64,000 nt of DNA from an uncultured Collinsella sp. (GTDB lineage: Bacteria > Actinomycetota > Coriobacteriia > Coriobacteriales > Coriobacteriaceae), in contig UQJV01000004.1 in the NCBI GenBank assembly GCA_900541475.1, positions 1 through 64,000 of the forward strand, written 5' to 3'. Below the pieces are notes generated by a model. That model ran no database searches. It was not told where the DNA came from and was given only the letters and a program-made list of their open reading frames with translations. Below, piece after piece: positions 1 to 8,489 of the stretch (position 1 is the first letter of the stretch; each line of letters begins with the position of its first letter). The position numbers and the translations under genes are program-made.

Positions 1-52
1 CTTCCCCCAGCCTACCCCACCACTCCACCCCCTAACTATTGGGCGCCACCCC

Positions 53-66
53 CGAGCATATGTTCG
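53..66. promoter_or_regulatory. SOS-box-like dyad near the left edge
   Basis: CGAGCATATGTTCG differs at one position from the Gram-positive LexA consensus CGAACNNNNGTTCG. An 8-bp-armed palindrome, AAACACAA-TATG-TTGTGTTT, follows at 68-87. Any gene served would lie left of the window on the minus strand. This is a motif match only. Confidence 0.3.
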
Positions 67-92
67 AAAACACAATATGTTGTGTTTAACAC

Positions 93-126
93 AAAGGCGG
101 GATGCCACCTGTAGCACCCCGCCTTT
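93..126 (-). terminator. Terminator-like hairpin downstream of xerD
   Basis: AAAGGCGGGATGC pairs with GCACCCCGCCTTT around an 8-nt loop. On the minus strand it lies about 220 bp past the xerD stop. The T-run is poor, so it may work in either direction. The rest of 127-349 shows no gene. Confidence 0.5.
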
Positions 127-129
127 CAA

Positions 130-155
130 CCTCAACCTTCAAGTTGACCTTGAGG
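130..155. promoter_or_regulatory. MerR-type dyad (CCTCAA...TTGAGG)
   Basis: CCTCAACC-TTCAAGTTGA-CCTTGAGG reads as nested palindromes built from the CTCAA/TTGAG and TCAA/TTGA units typical of MerR/SoxR-family operators. A related array sits at 38101-38147. No regulator of that family is encoded in the window. Confidence 0.25.
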
Positions 156-349
156 CGAATTTTAGACCTCTTTACACGCCGTTCACATCGCCCCCAAACT
201 CCCCCACGCGCGCCATGCGCACCCCACCGTGCCATTGGCCGATGGCGCAAAATGGGACGGACCCCCGACTGCCAAAACGTGCGCAACAGCACGTTCCAGC
301 AATCGAGAGTCCGTCCTCGGATAGCATGTAATTGCAGGTCGGCAGCGTA

Positions 350-1291
350 TTAGCGATGCGCCAGCGGGTGGGCCGCCAGGTAAACCTCGGCCAGCTGCGT
401 ACGATCGACATGCGTGTAGACCTGCGTGGTCGATATATCGGCGTGCCCCAAGATCTCCTGCAGCACGCGAAGGTCCGCACCGCCCGCAAGCATGTGAGTG
501 GCAAAGGAGTGGCGCAACGTGTGGGGATGGAGGCCCACCAACCCCACCTGGCGCCCGTAGCGCTCGCATATGACGTGAACACCCTGACGCGACAGGCGCC
601 CGCCGTTCTTGTTTAAAAAGACCGCCGGCGTCCCCGCCCCGCGGGCGTGAGCCGCCAGAGGCTGACGCCCATCACATATATAGTGCGTCAGGGCACGCGC
701 CGCACTTCCCACCAACGGGGCCAGACGCTCCTTGGAGCCCTTGCCGCGAACCAGCACAAAGCCGTCATCGACATGGATATCACTCACATCGAGCCCCACC
801 AGCTCGCTCACGCGAAGGCCGCACCCATACAGCACTTCCAAGATGGCGTGATCGCGCAGGCCCATCTCGCCATCAGGAAAATCCTGGTCGAGCAATGCCG
901 AAACATCCTCCACCGAAAGGCACTCCGGCAGGCGCTCGGCCTTTTTTGGCAAACGCAATGCCGCCGTGGGATTTTGGGCCACGGTCCCATCGCGCACTAG
1001 AAAGGCATGCAGACCCTTCACGGCCGCAAGCGCGCGCTCCACCGAAGCGTCGGAATAGCCCCCGTCGCGCCGATCGGCGACAAAGTCCTCGACGACCCGC
1101 CGGCTCACGTCCTCAAAGGATGCAATGCCCATCCGTTCCAGATAGGCACAGTAAGTCGTCAGGTCTCGGCGATAGGCGGCAATCGTGTTGCGCGCCAAGC
1201 CCCGCTCGACTGCAAGGTAATCAAGAAACTCCCCCGCCGCCACAGCGAGCGACGAAGGAGCCTCTTCGATATGTTCCCTGTTCGATGGCAA
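350..1291 (-). CDS. xerD: Site-specific tyrosine recombinase XerD
   Basis: Tyrosine recombinase (313 aa) that resolves chromosome dimers at dif with XerC and may also serve other integration events. An N-terminal SAM-like core-binding domain spans about residues 16-105. The catalytic domain follows with Arg160 (GCGLRVSEL), His257 and Arg260 (HTLRHSFATHM), His283 (LGHADISTTQ) and the nucleophile Tyr292, so the full catalytic set is present. The start appears to be a TTG immediately after the pyrG stop codon, which suggests translational coupling in a pyrG-xerD operon. XerC versus XerD cannot be separated with certainty by eye, but the length and LGHADISTTQVYTH motif favour XerD. Confidence 0.93.
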   Translation of the reverse strand: MPSNREHIEEAPSSLAVAAGEFLDYLAVERGLARNTIAAYRRDLTTYCAYLERMGIASFEDVSRRVVEDFVADRRDGGYSDASVERALAAVKGLHAFLVRDGTVAQNPTAALRLPKKAERLPECLSVEDVSALLDQDFPDGEMGLRDHAILEVLYGCGLRVSELVGLDVSDIHVDDGFVLVRGKGSKERLAPLVGSAARALTHYICDGRQPLAAHARGAGTPAVFLNKNGGRLSRQGVHVICERYGRQVGLVGLHPHTLRHSFATHMLAGGADLRVLQEILGHADISTTQVYTHVDRTQLAEVYLAAHPLAHR

Positions 1292-1293
1292 CC

Positions 1294-2955
1294 TTAGTCC
1301 GTCGCAAGATTCATGGGCGTCACCTGTAGGCGATCGACGCCCTCATGCTGGCCAATCGAGGCACGCACGAACTCACGGAACAGCGGCTGGGGATTGGTAG
1401 GGCGGCTCTTGAACTCGGGGTGAGCCTGAGTGGCCACGTACCACGGGTGCACGTCGCGCGGCAGCTCGACCATCTCGACCAGACGCTCGTCGGGTGAAAG
1501 GCCCGAGATGACAAGACCGGCGTCCTCGAGCTGATCGCGGAAGGCATTGTTGAACTCAAAACGGTGACGGTGGCGCTCGTAGACAAGCTCCTCGCCATAC
1601 GCCTCACGCGCGAGTGTATCGGCAGCGAGCTTGCACGGATAGGCACCCAGGCGCATGGTGCCGCCCTTCTCGGTCACGTCCTCCTGCGAGCTCATCAGGT
1701 CGATTACGCTAAACGGACCGTCCGGGTCAAACTCGGAGGAGCTGGCGCCGGCAAGACCGACGACGTTGCGGGCAAACTCGCACACGGCAACCTGCATACC
1801 CAGGCAAATGCCCAGATACGGAATCTTATGCTCGCGAGCAAACTCTGCCGCGAGGATCTTGCCCTCCAGGGCGCGCTTGCCAAAGCCGCCGGGAACCAGA
1901 ATGCCCGATGCGTCGCCCAGGACCTCATTGACGTTTTCGGCATCGAGGCTCTCACCATCGACCAGCTGCACATCTACGTGACGATCGTAGAAAACGCCCG
2001 CGTGATGCAGGGCCTCGATAACCGACAGATATGCATCGGGAAGCTGGGTGTACTTTCCCACGACGGCAACCTTAACCTTATCGGCGTGATGGTTGGCATG
2101 GTTTTGCTTGCGCAGGAACTCATTCCATTCGCTCATATCGCGCTCACGCGGATCGAGGCCAAGTCGCTCGCAAATGCGCAGGTCAAAGTCCTGCTCGGCG
2201 AGCAGCTGCGGCACGTCGTAAATGCTCGCGCAGTCCTCGTTGGTAAAGACACAGTCGGTGTCGACGTCGCAGAAGCTTGCGATCTTGCCGCGAATGGCGT
2301 CGTCAATATGGTGATCGGAGCGCAGCACAATAATGTCGGGCTGGATACCAAAGCTGCGCAGCTCCTTGACGGAATGCTGCGTGGGCTTGGTTTTGACCTC
2401 GTGTGCGGCGGCGATATAGGGGACGAGCGATACGTGGATGTAGCAGACGTTCTCGGGACCGGCCTCCTTGCGGTACTGGCGGATAGCCTCCACAAACGGC
2501 TGCGACTCGATGTCGCCGATCGTGCCGCCCAGCTCGGTAATGACAACGTCGGAGCCGGTCTGCTCCTCGATGCGGCGGAATTTGTCCTTGATGGCATTGG
2601 TAACGTGCGGAATCACCTGGACGGTGCCGCCCAAAAAGTCACCGCGGCGCTCGCGGGCAATCAGGCTCTTGTAAATAGCGCCCGTCGTAAAGTTAGAATC
2701 GCGGGTCAGGTTCTCGTCAATAAAGCGCTCGTAGTGGCCCAGGTCCAGATCGGACTCGTAGCCGTCCTCGGTCACAAAGACCTCACCGTGCTGGAACGGG
2801 CTCATGGTACCGGGGTCGACGTTCAGATACGGGTCGGCCTTCTGCATCGTTACCTTGTAGCCGCGTGACTTGAGCAGACGGCCCAATGAGGCCGCGGTAA
2901 TACCCTTGCCTAGGGACGAAACCACGCCACCGGTTACGAACACATGCTTGGTCAT
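1294..2955 (-). CDS. pyrG: CTP synthase
   Basis: CTP synthase (553 aa), which aminates UTP to CTP using ATP and glutamine in the last step of pyrimidine nucleotide synthesis. The N-terminal amidoligase domain begins with the P-loop-like VTGGVVSSLGKGITAASLG and runs to about residue 268. A class I glutamine amidotransferase domain follows, with Cys384 in GICLGMQ, the oxyanion-loop motif VPGGFGKRA, and the C-terminal HPEFKSRP triad segment. Length and all motifs are normal. The ATG at 2955 is preceded by a weak GCAGG ribosome-binding sequence. xerD follows within 3 nt, so the two are probably co-transcribed. Confidence 0.98.
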   Translation of the reverse strand: MTKHVFVTGGVVSSLGKGITAASLGRLLKSRGYKVTMQKADPYLNVDPGTMSPFQHGEVFVTEDGYESDLDLGHYERFIDENLTRDSNFTTGAIYKSLIARERRGDFLGGTVQVIPHVTNAIKDKFRRIEEQTGSDVVITELGGTIGDIESQPFVEAIRQYRKEAGPENVCYIHVSLVPYIAAAHEVKTKPTQHSVKELRSFGIQPDIIVLRSDHHIDDAIRGKIASFCDVDTDCVFTNEDCASIYDVPQLLAEQDFDLRICERLGLDPRERDMSEWNEFLRKQNHANHHADKVKVAVVGKYTQLPDAYLSVIEALHHAGVFYDRHVDVQLVDGESLDAENVNEVLGDASGILVPGGFGKRALEGKILAAEFAREHKIPYLGICLGMQVAVCEFARNVVGLAGASSSEFDPDGPFSVIDLMSSQEDVTEKGGTMRLGAYPCKLAADTLAREAYGEELVYERHRHRFEFNNAFRDQLEDAGLVISGLSPDERLVEMVELPRDVHPWYVATQAHPEFKSRPTNPQPLFREFVRASIGQHEGVDRLQVTPMNLATD

Positions 2956-3078
2956 ATTGAGTTACCTGCGCTTCCCGTAGAAGTTGTCCATACACATCTT
3001 ACGGGTCTTCATTGTAATACTTGAGAAAGAAGCAGCTCGCCATTTTTCACCAAAGTGCTCGCATTTCTCAATCTCGAA

Positions 3079-3108
3079 ACAAAACGCCGCCCGGGACCCG
3101 AGCGGCGT
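3079..3108 (-). terminator. Intrinsic terminator after the winged-helix gene
   Basis: On the minus strand, ACGCCGCTCGGG and CCCGGGCGGCGT form a GC-rich stem followed by TTTTGTTT. It separates the regulator at 3133 from pyrG, so pyrG has its own promoter between about 2956 and 3078. Confidence 0.8.
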
Positions 3109-3132
3109 CACAACAACTTAGGCGGCAGATCG

Positions 3133-3468
3133 CTACCGATCGGCAAGCTCATCCCCGAGCATATCCTGAACGAGCATACCCGCGCGGATGCCCTTCAGAT
3201 ACCACCCGCCGCGCTCGGTAAGGCAAATACCATTTGCAAGCTGGCCGCCGTCCTCGCTATATCGCGAAACGACCTCGATCAAGCCGTCAGAATCCAAGCG
3301 TTCAATTGCGGCACGGGCTCGATACGGAGACACCCCAACGTGCTCCGCAAGCGTTTTGCGCGAGGAGCCGTATGTCCCGCCACTTTCGGATTGCGTGGCA
3401 ATCTCCATCAACACCAGCACTTCGACACGCTTCATATCGTTGACACTCGCACGACCCTTGCCCGCCAT
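3133..3468 (-). CDS. Small winged-helix DNA-binding protein
   Basis: A protein of 111 aa with a likely winged helix-turn-helix. VLVLMEIATQSESGGTYGSSRKTLAEHVGVSPYRARAAIERL (about residues 16-57) reads as H1-H2-recognition helix, followed by a wing (GLIEVVSRYSEDGGQLANGICLT). This is a plausible monocistronic transcriptional regulator; its target is unknown. The start is set at 3468 because AGAGGAGG lies 6 nt upstream of that ATG. A GTG further out at 3522 has no such site. The gene is closed by the terminator at 3079-3108. No enzymatic motif is present. Confidence 0.75.
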   Translation of the reverse strand: MAGKGRASVNDMKRVEVLVLMEIATQSESGGTYGSSRKTLAEHVGVSPYRARAAIERLDSDGLIEVVSRYSEDGGQLANGICLTERGGWYLKGIRAGMLVQDMLGDELADR

Positions 3469-3660
3469 GGCAGCCTCCTCTAACCGAGCACGAGCATCCA
3501 GCGCGCCGTGCACGACCGACACACCTCACGATGGCAGGTAATATCCATCATGCGGCATCCCGCTAAGGATGAAACAGTTTTAGGGTCATTGTATACCGCC
3601 TAAATCGTTTCCAGGCAGGTAAACAGCTATTTTTCGCCGAAATAGGCGCTATATTGAGTG

Positions 3661-3693
3661 AAAAGCCGTACCGGGCGCTAACCCGATACGGCC
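3661..3693 (-). terminator. Intrinsic terminator after the DUF1846 gene
   Basis: Minus-strand GGCCGTATCGGG and CCCGGTACGGC pair around a 6-nt loop and are followed by TTTTC. Confidence 0.85.
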
Positions 3694-3726
3694 AAAATGC
3701 GATGCAATTAACGCAGTGCTTCAAAC

Positions 3727-5208
3727 TTAGCGATGGAAAAAACCGCGACGCTCAAACTTGGGCTCGCAGCACACGTTGATGCCCAGTTTACGCAACACCG
3801 TCTCGTCCGTCGGCGAGATAATCACGCTAAAGAAGGCATCGCAACCGCGCAGCTGCTCCAGGCCCGAAAGGACACGAGCGGCCGTCTCGCTCGTAGCCGA
3901 GGTGATCGACAGCGCCATAAGCGTCTCGTCGGTGTGAAGGCGCGGGTTTTTGCTGCCCAGGAAATGCGTCTTGAGCTTGCTGATGGGCTCGATCGCCTCG
4001 TCGCTGATGACCTCGAGCTCAAGGTCGACGCCCGAGACATGCTTGAGGGCGTTCATGATCAGCGAACTCGCAGCGCCCAAACGCGTTGAGGTCTTACCGG
4101 TCACAACGGAACCGTCCGGCATGACCATGGCGCCCACGGGACCGCCCGTCAGCTGCTCCCTAGTAAGGGCGGCCGAGCGTGCCGGCGAATAGTTCTTATC
4201 GATGCCGGCCTTCTTCATAATAATCTTGAGACGATCGACTTGCTCATCGCCCACGCCGGTACGGCGCACATTTTCGACCGCGGTAAAGTAGCGGCGGACG
4301 ATCTCCATCTTGGAAGCGTCGCGGCAGGCATCGTCATCGGTGATGGCAAAGCCGACCATATTGACGCCCATGTCCGTGGGGCTCTGGTAGGGGCTCTTGC
4401 CCAGGATCTTTTCCATCAGGGCACGGACCACCGGGAAGGCCTCGACGTCGCGGTTGTAGTTGACCGTGGTCTTGTTGTAGGCCTCAAGGTGGAAGGAATC
4501 GATGATGTTGGCATCGTCGAGGTCCGCCGTGGCGGCCTCGTAGGCAATATTGACCGGATGCGTCAGAGGAAGATTCCAGACCGGGAAGGTCTCAAACTTG
4601 GCATAGCCGGCGGCAGTGCCGTGCTTATGCTCGTGATACAGCTGCGAGAGGCAAGTGGCGAGCTTGCCCGAGCCAGGGCCGGGCGCCGTCACGACAACGA
4701 GCGGACGCGTGGTCTCGACGAACTCGTTCTTGCCGTAGCCTTCGTCAGAAACGATCAGATCGACGTCGTGCGGATAGCCCTCAATGGGATAGTGCAGCTT
4801 GGCAGGAATGCCAAGTGCATTCAGACGATTGCGGAAGACGTCGGCAGCGGGCTGACCGGCATACTGCGTGATAACCACGGCCGCGACAGCAAAACCGTTG
4901 CCGCGGAACAGGTCGACCAGGCGCAAGACGTCCTCGTCATAGGTAATGCCCAGGTCGCCACGAGCCTTATTCTTCTCGATGTGGTTCGCGTTGATCGCGA
5001 TGATGACCTCAACATCATCGGCAATGCTCTTGAGCATGCGGAACTTGCTGTCCGGCTCAAAGCCCGGTAGCACGCGGCTCGCATGATAGTCGTCAAACAG
5101 CTTGCCGCCAAACTCCAAATAGAGCTTGCCGCCAAACTGCGAGATGCGCTCCTTAATGTGAGCAGCCTGCAGCTCGATGTACTTCGCGTTGTCGAAACCC
5201 TGGCGCAT
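3727..5208 (-). CDS. DUF1846 family protein
   Basis: A protein of 493 aa, matching the usual length of the DUF1846 (UPF0371) family found in Firmicutes and Actinobacteria. Family-type segments include the N-terminal MRQGFDNAKYIELQAAHI, YLEFGGKLFDDYHASRVLPG and the phosphate-binding-looking VVVTAPGPGSGKLATCLSQ near residue 175. The function is not established; the glycine-rich PGPGSGK loop suggests nucleotide or phosphate binding. It starts at 5208 with GGGAG just upstream and is flanked by its own terminator, so it is probably monocistronic. Family assignment rests on recognition of the overall sequence, with no database search. Confidence 0.85.
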   Translation of the reverse strand: MRQGFDNAKYIELQAAHIKERISQFGGKLYLEFGGKLFDDYHASRVLPGFEPDSKFRMLKSIADDVEVIIAINANHIEKNKARGDLGITYDEDVLRLVDLFRGNGFAVAAVVITQYAGQPAADVFRNRLNALGIPAKLHYPIEGYPHDVDLIVSDEGYGKNEFVETTRPLVVVTAPGPGSGKLATCLSQLYHEHKHGTAAGYAKFETFPVWNLPLTHPVNIAYEAATADLDDANIIDSFHLEAYNKTTVNYNRDVEAFPVVRALMEKILGKSPYQSPTDMGVNMVGFAITDDDACRDASKMEIVRRYFTAVENVRRTGVGDEQVDRLKIIMKKAGIDKNYSPARSAALTREQLTGGPVGAMVMPDGSVVTGKTSTRLGAASSLIMNALKHVSGVDLELEVISDEAIEPISKLKTHFLGSKNPRLHTDETLMALSITSATSETAARVLSGLEQLRGCDAFFSVIISPTDETVLRKLGINVCCEPKFERRGFFHR

Positions 5209-5398
5209 GTATGGCTCCCGTCCCGTTTCCCTTTAATGTCCTAGGCGATTATAACGGAGCAGACCCTCCCCGATGCCCAGGCCATCAACAGGCACCAACC
5301 AAACATGCCCATCGCGACCACCGGGGACCCGGGGTAGCTAATTTGGGGCGGAGAACAAGCCACTCCGCACCAACAATGAAAACGTCACAGGCAGAGCC

Positions 5399-5431
5399 AA
5401 AGTCAACGAGTGCCCGCCAGAGCGAGCAATC
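5399..5431 (+). repeat. Truncated copy of the structured repeat
   Basis: AAGTCAACGAG...GCCCGCCAGAGCGAGCAA matches the first 30 or so bases of the full element at 5475 with about eight differences, then diverges. It is a decayed 5' fragment lying about 75 bp before the complete copy. Confidence 0.5.
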
Positions 5432-5474
5432 TGCCCCCAGCACCAACAAGGGGAACGTCGCAGGTTGAGCATAA

Positions 5475-5621
5475 GTCAGCGAAAGCCCGTCAGAGCGAGC
5501 AAGGTGACGTGAAAGAGGAGGGCATAGGCCTTTTGGCCATGCCCGACGATTGAACGTCAGATTGCCGCTCTGGCGGGCTTGCAGCGTCGACCGGTTCCGC
5601 GGTTTGGTAAAACCGCGGAAC
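5475..5621 (+). repeat. Structured dispersed element, copy A
   Basis: This is one of three copies in the window (others at 29587-29734 and 48348-48543). Outer stem P1: AAGCCCGTCAGAGCG with CGCTCTGGCGGGCTT. Invariant inner stem P2: GCAA-GG-TGACGT with ACGTCA-GA-TTGC. Apical stem P3: GGGCATAGGCC with GGCCATGCCC. A separate 3' hairpin P4 has arms TTCCGCGG and CCGCGGAA around TTTGGTAAAA. The blocks GCGAGCAAGGTGACGTGAAA and CGACGATTGAACGTCAGATT are nearly unchanged between copies while the stems differ compensatorily. The copy lies in a 554-bp gene-free stretch. Confidence 0.85.
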
Positions 5622-5660
5622 AAAAAAGCGCCCCCTCCCGCGCACGAAACGGGAGGGGGC
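5622..5660 (-). terminator. Intrinsic terminator after the YfcC-type transporter gene
   Basis: Minus-strand GCCCCCTCCCG and CGGGAGGGGGC pair around 9 nt and are followed by GCTTTTTT. The spacer 5661-5762 contains only small GC-rich palindromes. Confidence 0.9.
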
Positions 5661-5762
5661 TAAAGGTAGGAGTCTACCGGTGGGTTGACCCCACCGGACA
5701 GACGATGACCAGATGATCCTCTACAGGATCGTCAAGGTTTCCGTGGGGTACCCGTTGGGTAC

Positions 5763-7241
5763 TTAGAGCATCACGCAAGCGACGGTCAGGATGATGGCGC
5801 AGACGACGGAGAGAGCGACGATGAGCTTAAGGGCAAACTTGAGCCAGGTCGTCCACTCGATCTTGGCCAGGGCGAGACCGCCCATGATGGCGCCGGAGGT
5901 CGGGGTGAACAGGTTCACGACGCCGATGGCGGCGGAGAAGATCATAACCATGACCTCGGGCGAGAAGCCGAGCTTAACAGCCAGCGGTCCCATGATGGGC
6001 ATGGAGACAGTAGCCATACCGGAGGTCGAGGGGATCAGGAAGGACAGGCCGAAGTAGACCAGGAAGCTCATGGGAGCGAAGATCACGCCGGACAGGCCAG
6101 CCAGAGCATTGGCGGCAGCGTCGAGGACGTAGACGTCGAGGCCGGTGCTAGCCATGAGGACGGAGATACCACGGGCGAGGGCGATGACGAGAACAACGGA
6201 CATCATGTCGGCAGCGCCGGTGATGAAGGTGTTGACGATCTGCTTCTCGGACAGGCCACCGATGATACCGATCAGGACGGCCATGAGGAAGAACCAGGTG
6301 GAAGCCTCGTCGAAGTACCACTGGCCAATGGGCAGGCCGGTGATCAGGGCAGACCAGCCCTGAACGACGGCGTTGCCGTCGGCGTCATAGACAGCGCCAG
6401 CATCGAAGAAGTTGGCGACGCCCTCGTTGAGGTCGGCCAGCGGGATGAAGCCGACGATCATGACGACGAAGGTGAAGGCAAAGGCGATCAGAACACCCTT
6501 CTGACGACCGGTGAGCTTGACCTCCTTGTGGACCTCGGAAGCAGCCTTGCCGTGAGCCTCTTCGGCGTCCTTGAGCTCCTGCATCGAAAGGATGGTGGAA
6601 CCCTTGTCAGCCTTGACCTTCTTGGCATAGCTCATGACGAAGAAGATGGACATGGCAGTGGTAACGATCCACAGGACGGCACCGAGGCCGATGATGATGG
6701 ACTGGTTGACCTCAATGCCAACGCCAGTCAGAGCGTCGACGGCAGCACCGACGGCGAACGGGTTAACCGTGGAGCCGAGGCAGCCGCAGCCAGCGCCGAG
6801 CAGGACGGTAGCAGCGCCGACCATGGGATCGAAGCCAGCAGCCATCATGGTAGCGGCGAGCAGGGCGTAGAAGGGAACGGTCTCCTCGCACATACCATAG
6901 GTGGTACCACCGAGGGAGAAGATGAGCATCAGCACGGGAATGAGCATGATCTCATTGCCCTTAAGCTTCTGCACCAGAACGGCAATGCCGTTGTCCAGGG
7001 CGCCGGTCTCGGTCATCATGCCGAGGAAGCCGCCGAGGATCATAACGAAGAGGCAGACGGGCAGAGCGTCAGCGAAGCCCTTGACCGGGGCGGTGCAGAA
7101 ATCGCTCAGGCGGGCAGCGGTAACCGCGCCGCCAGACGTACCGGAGACGATAACGGTAACAACCGCGACAATTGCCAGCAGAGCAAGAAGAATGGTGAAC
7201 GATGAAGGCATACCGCGCTTTTTCTTAGCGGTCTCAGTCAT
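5763..7241 (-). CDS. YfcC-family transporter, probable arginine/ornithine exchanger
   Basis: Integral membrane protein of 492 aa with about 12 hydrophobic segments, belonging to the YfcC/DcuC-like ion transporter family (COG1288). Recognisable family segments are MILGGFLGMMTETGALDNGI and IFSLGGTTYGMCEETVPFY near residues 75-125 and FLIPSTSGMATVSMPIMGPL near residue 410. Its place directly downstream of ornithine carbamoyltransferase and arginine deiminase genes suggests arginine uptake in exchange for ornithine, the job of ArcD in other operons. The substrate is inferred from context alone. The start at 7241 is chosen because a GGGGGG run lies about 10 nt upstream; the ATG at 7250 is too close to it. 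Confidence 0.85.
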   Translation of the reverse strand: MTETAKKKRGMPSSFTILLALLAIVAVVTVIVSGTSGGAVTAARLSDFCTAPVKGFADALPVCLFVMILGGFLGMMTETGALDNGIAVLVQKLKGNEIMLIPVLMLIFSLGGTTYGMCEETVPFYALLAATMMAAGFDPMVGAATVLLGAGCGCLGSTVNPFAVGAAVDALTGVGIEVNQSIIIGLGAVLWIVTTAMSIFFVMSYAKKVKADKGSTILSMQELKDAEEAHGKAASEVHKEVKLTGRQKGVLIAFAFTFVVMIVGFIPLADLNEGVANFFDAGAVYDADGNAVVQGWSALITGLPIGQWYFDEASTWFFLMAVLIGIIGGLSEKQIVNTFITGAADMMSVVLVIALARGISVLMASTGLDVYVLDAAANALAGLSGVIFAPMSFLVYFGLSFLIPSTSGMATVSMPIMGPLAVKLGFSPEVMVMIFSAAIGVVNLFTPTSGAIMGGLALAKIEWTTWLKFALKLIVALSVVCAIILTVACVML

Positions 7242-7336
7242 AGTTCTCATCCCCCCTTCATAAATCAATTACTGATCTCGCCCGAAGCGGCTCTTCCGTG
7301 CCGTGCATGTCGCTCGGTGCGAGATTTTTACCAGAC

Positions 7337-7372
7337 AAAAGCGCTCGGGGTGCGCAGCAATGCACCCCGAGC
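7337..7372 (-). terminator. Intrinsic terminator after arcB
   Basis: Minus-strand GCTCGGGGTGC and GCGCACCCCGAGC form a stem followed by GCTTTTG, ahead of the transporter gene. Read-through or a separate promoter must supply the transporter. Confidence 0.85.
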
Positions 7373-7388
7373 GAGATGCTAGATGCTC

Positions 7389-8384
7389 TTACTTGAGCGT
7401 AGCGTACATGACAGCCTTGATGGTGTGCATGCGGTTCTCGGCCTCGTCGAAGACCTTGGAAGCAGGGCTCTCGAAGACCTCGTCGGTGACCTCCTGCTCG
7501 GTGATGCCGAACTGCTCGCACTTCTCGGCGCCAATCGTGGTGTTGGTGTCGTGGAAGCTGGGCAGGCAGTGCAGGAAGATGGCGCCCGGGTTGGCCATAG
7601 CCATGACCTCGGAGGTGACACGATACGGGGTGAGCTGAGCGATGCGCTCGGCCCAGACCTCGTCGGGCTCGCCCATGGAGACCCACACGTCGGTGTAGAT
7701 GACGTCGGCACCGGTGACGCCGTCCTTGACGTCGGTGGTCAGCTTGATGGTGCAGCCGTTAGCCTCGGCGATGGGCTTGCAGGCCTCGATGACGTCGTCA
7801 GCAGGCATGCACTCCTCGGGGCCGCAGGCCACGAAGTTCATGCCGAGCTTGGAGCATACAACCATGAGGGAGCGAGCGACGTTGTTCTTGCAGTCGCCCA
7901 TGAAGACGAGGGTCTTGCCCTTGATGTCGTAGTTGAAGTTCTCCTGGACAGTCAGGATATCGGCGAGCATCTGGGTGGGGTGCCACTCGGTGGTCAGGCC
8001 GTTCCAGACGGGCACGCCGGACTTAGCAGCGAGCTCCTCGACGTCATCCTGGGCAAAGCCACGGAACTCGATGCCGTCATACATGCGGCCGAGAACGCGA
8101 GCGGTGTCCTCGATGGACTCCTTCTTGCCCATCTGCGACGAACCCGGATCGAGGTAGGTGACACCCATGCCCAGGTCCATGCCGCCGACCTCGAAGGCGC
8201 AGCGGGTACGAGTGGAGGTCTTCTGGAAGAGCAGGACGATGTTCTTGCCCTCGAGATAACGGTGCGGAACGCCAGCGCGCTTCATGTCCTTGAAGTTCTT
8301 GGAGAGCTTGAGCAGGTACTCGATCTCCTCGGTGGTGAGGTCGAGAAGCTTGAGGAAGCTACGGCCGGAGAGGTTAACACCCAT
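7389..8384 (-). CDS. arcB: Ornithine carbamoyltransferase (catabolic)
   Basis: Ornithine carbamoyltransferase (331 aa). In the arginine deiminase pathway it splits citrulline with phosphate into ornithine and carbamoyl phosphate; the reverse reaction is biosynthetic. The carbamoyl-phosphate loop STRTR (FQKTSTRTRCAFEV, about residues 54-67), the HPTQ motif and the ornithine-binding HCLPSFHD are all present. The second motif reads FMGDCKNN rather than the common GDARNN. AAGGA lies upstream of the ATG. Neighbouring arcA and transporter genes argue for a catabolic role. No carbamate kinase gene (arcC) is in the window to finish the ATP-yielding step. Confidence 0.96.
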   Translation of the reverse strand: MGVNLSGRSFLKLLDLTTEEIEYLLKLSKNFKDMKRAGVPHRYLEGKNIVLLFQKTSTRTRCAFEVGGMDLGMGVTYLDPGSSQMGKKESIEDTARVLGRMYDGIEFRGFAQDDVEELAAKSGVPVWNGLTTEWHPTQMLADILTVQENFNYDIKGKTLVFMGDCKNNVARSLMVVCSKLGMNFVACGPEECMPADDVIEACKPIAEANGCTIKLTTDVKDGVTGADVIYTDVWVSMGEPDEVWAERIAQLTPYRVTSEVMAMANPGAIFLHCLPSFHDTNTTIGAEKCEQFGITEQEVTDEVFESPASKVFDEAENRMHTIKAVMYATLK

Positions 8385-8449
8385 GGTTCGTATCCTTTCG
8401 AAGAAATGAATTACGTAAGTAATTAGTGTTGCCCGTTTGACGGGCGAAA

Positions 8450-8478
8450 CCGGTGCGGTTGTAGGGGGACCGCACCGG
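8450..8478 (-). terminator. Hairpin after arcA copy 1
   Basis: CCGGTGCGGT and ACCGCACCGG pair around 9 nt between arcA1 and arcB. The T-run is weak (TTTCG), so it may attenuate transcription without fully ending it. Confidence 0.6.
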
Positions 8479-8489
8479 AAACGGAAAGA

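Noticed and set aside
1564..2868. Long open frame on the plus strand opposite pyrG (434 codons).
   Set aside because: It mirrors the codon structure of pyrG in GC-rich DNA and has no ribosome-binding site or family similarity.
5475..5621. Reading the structured repeat as an insertion sequence or MITE.
   Set aside because: No terminal inverted repeats to each other and no target-site duplications visible; covarying stems fit a folded element better. A mobile origin is not excluded.
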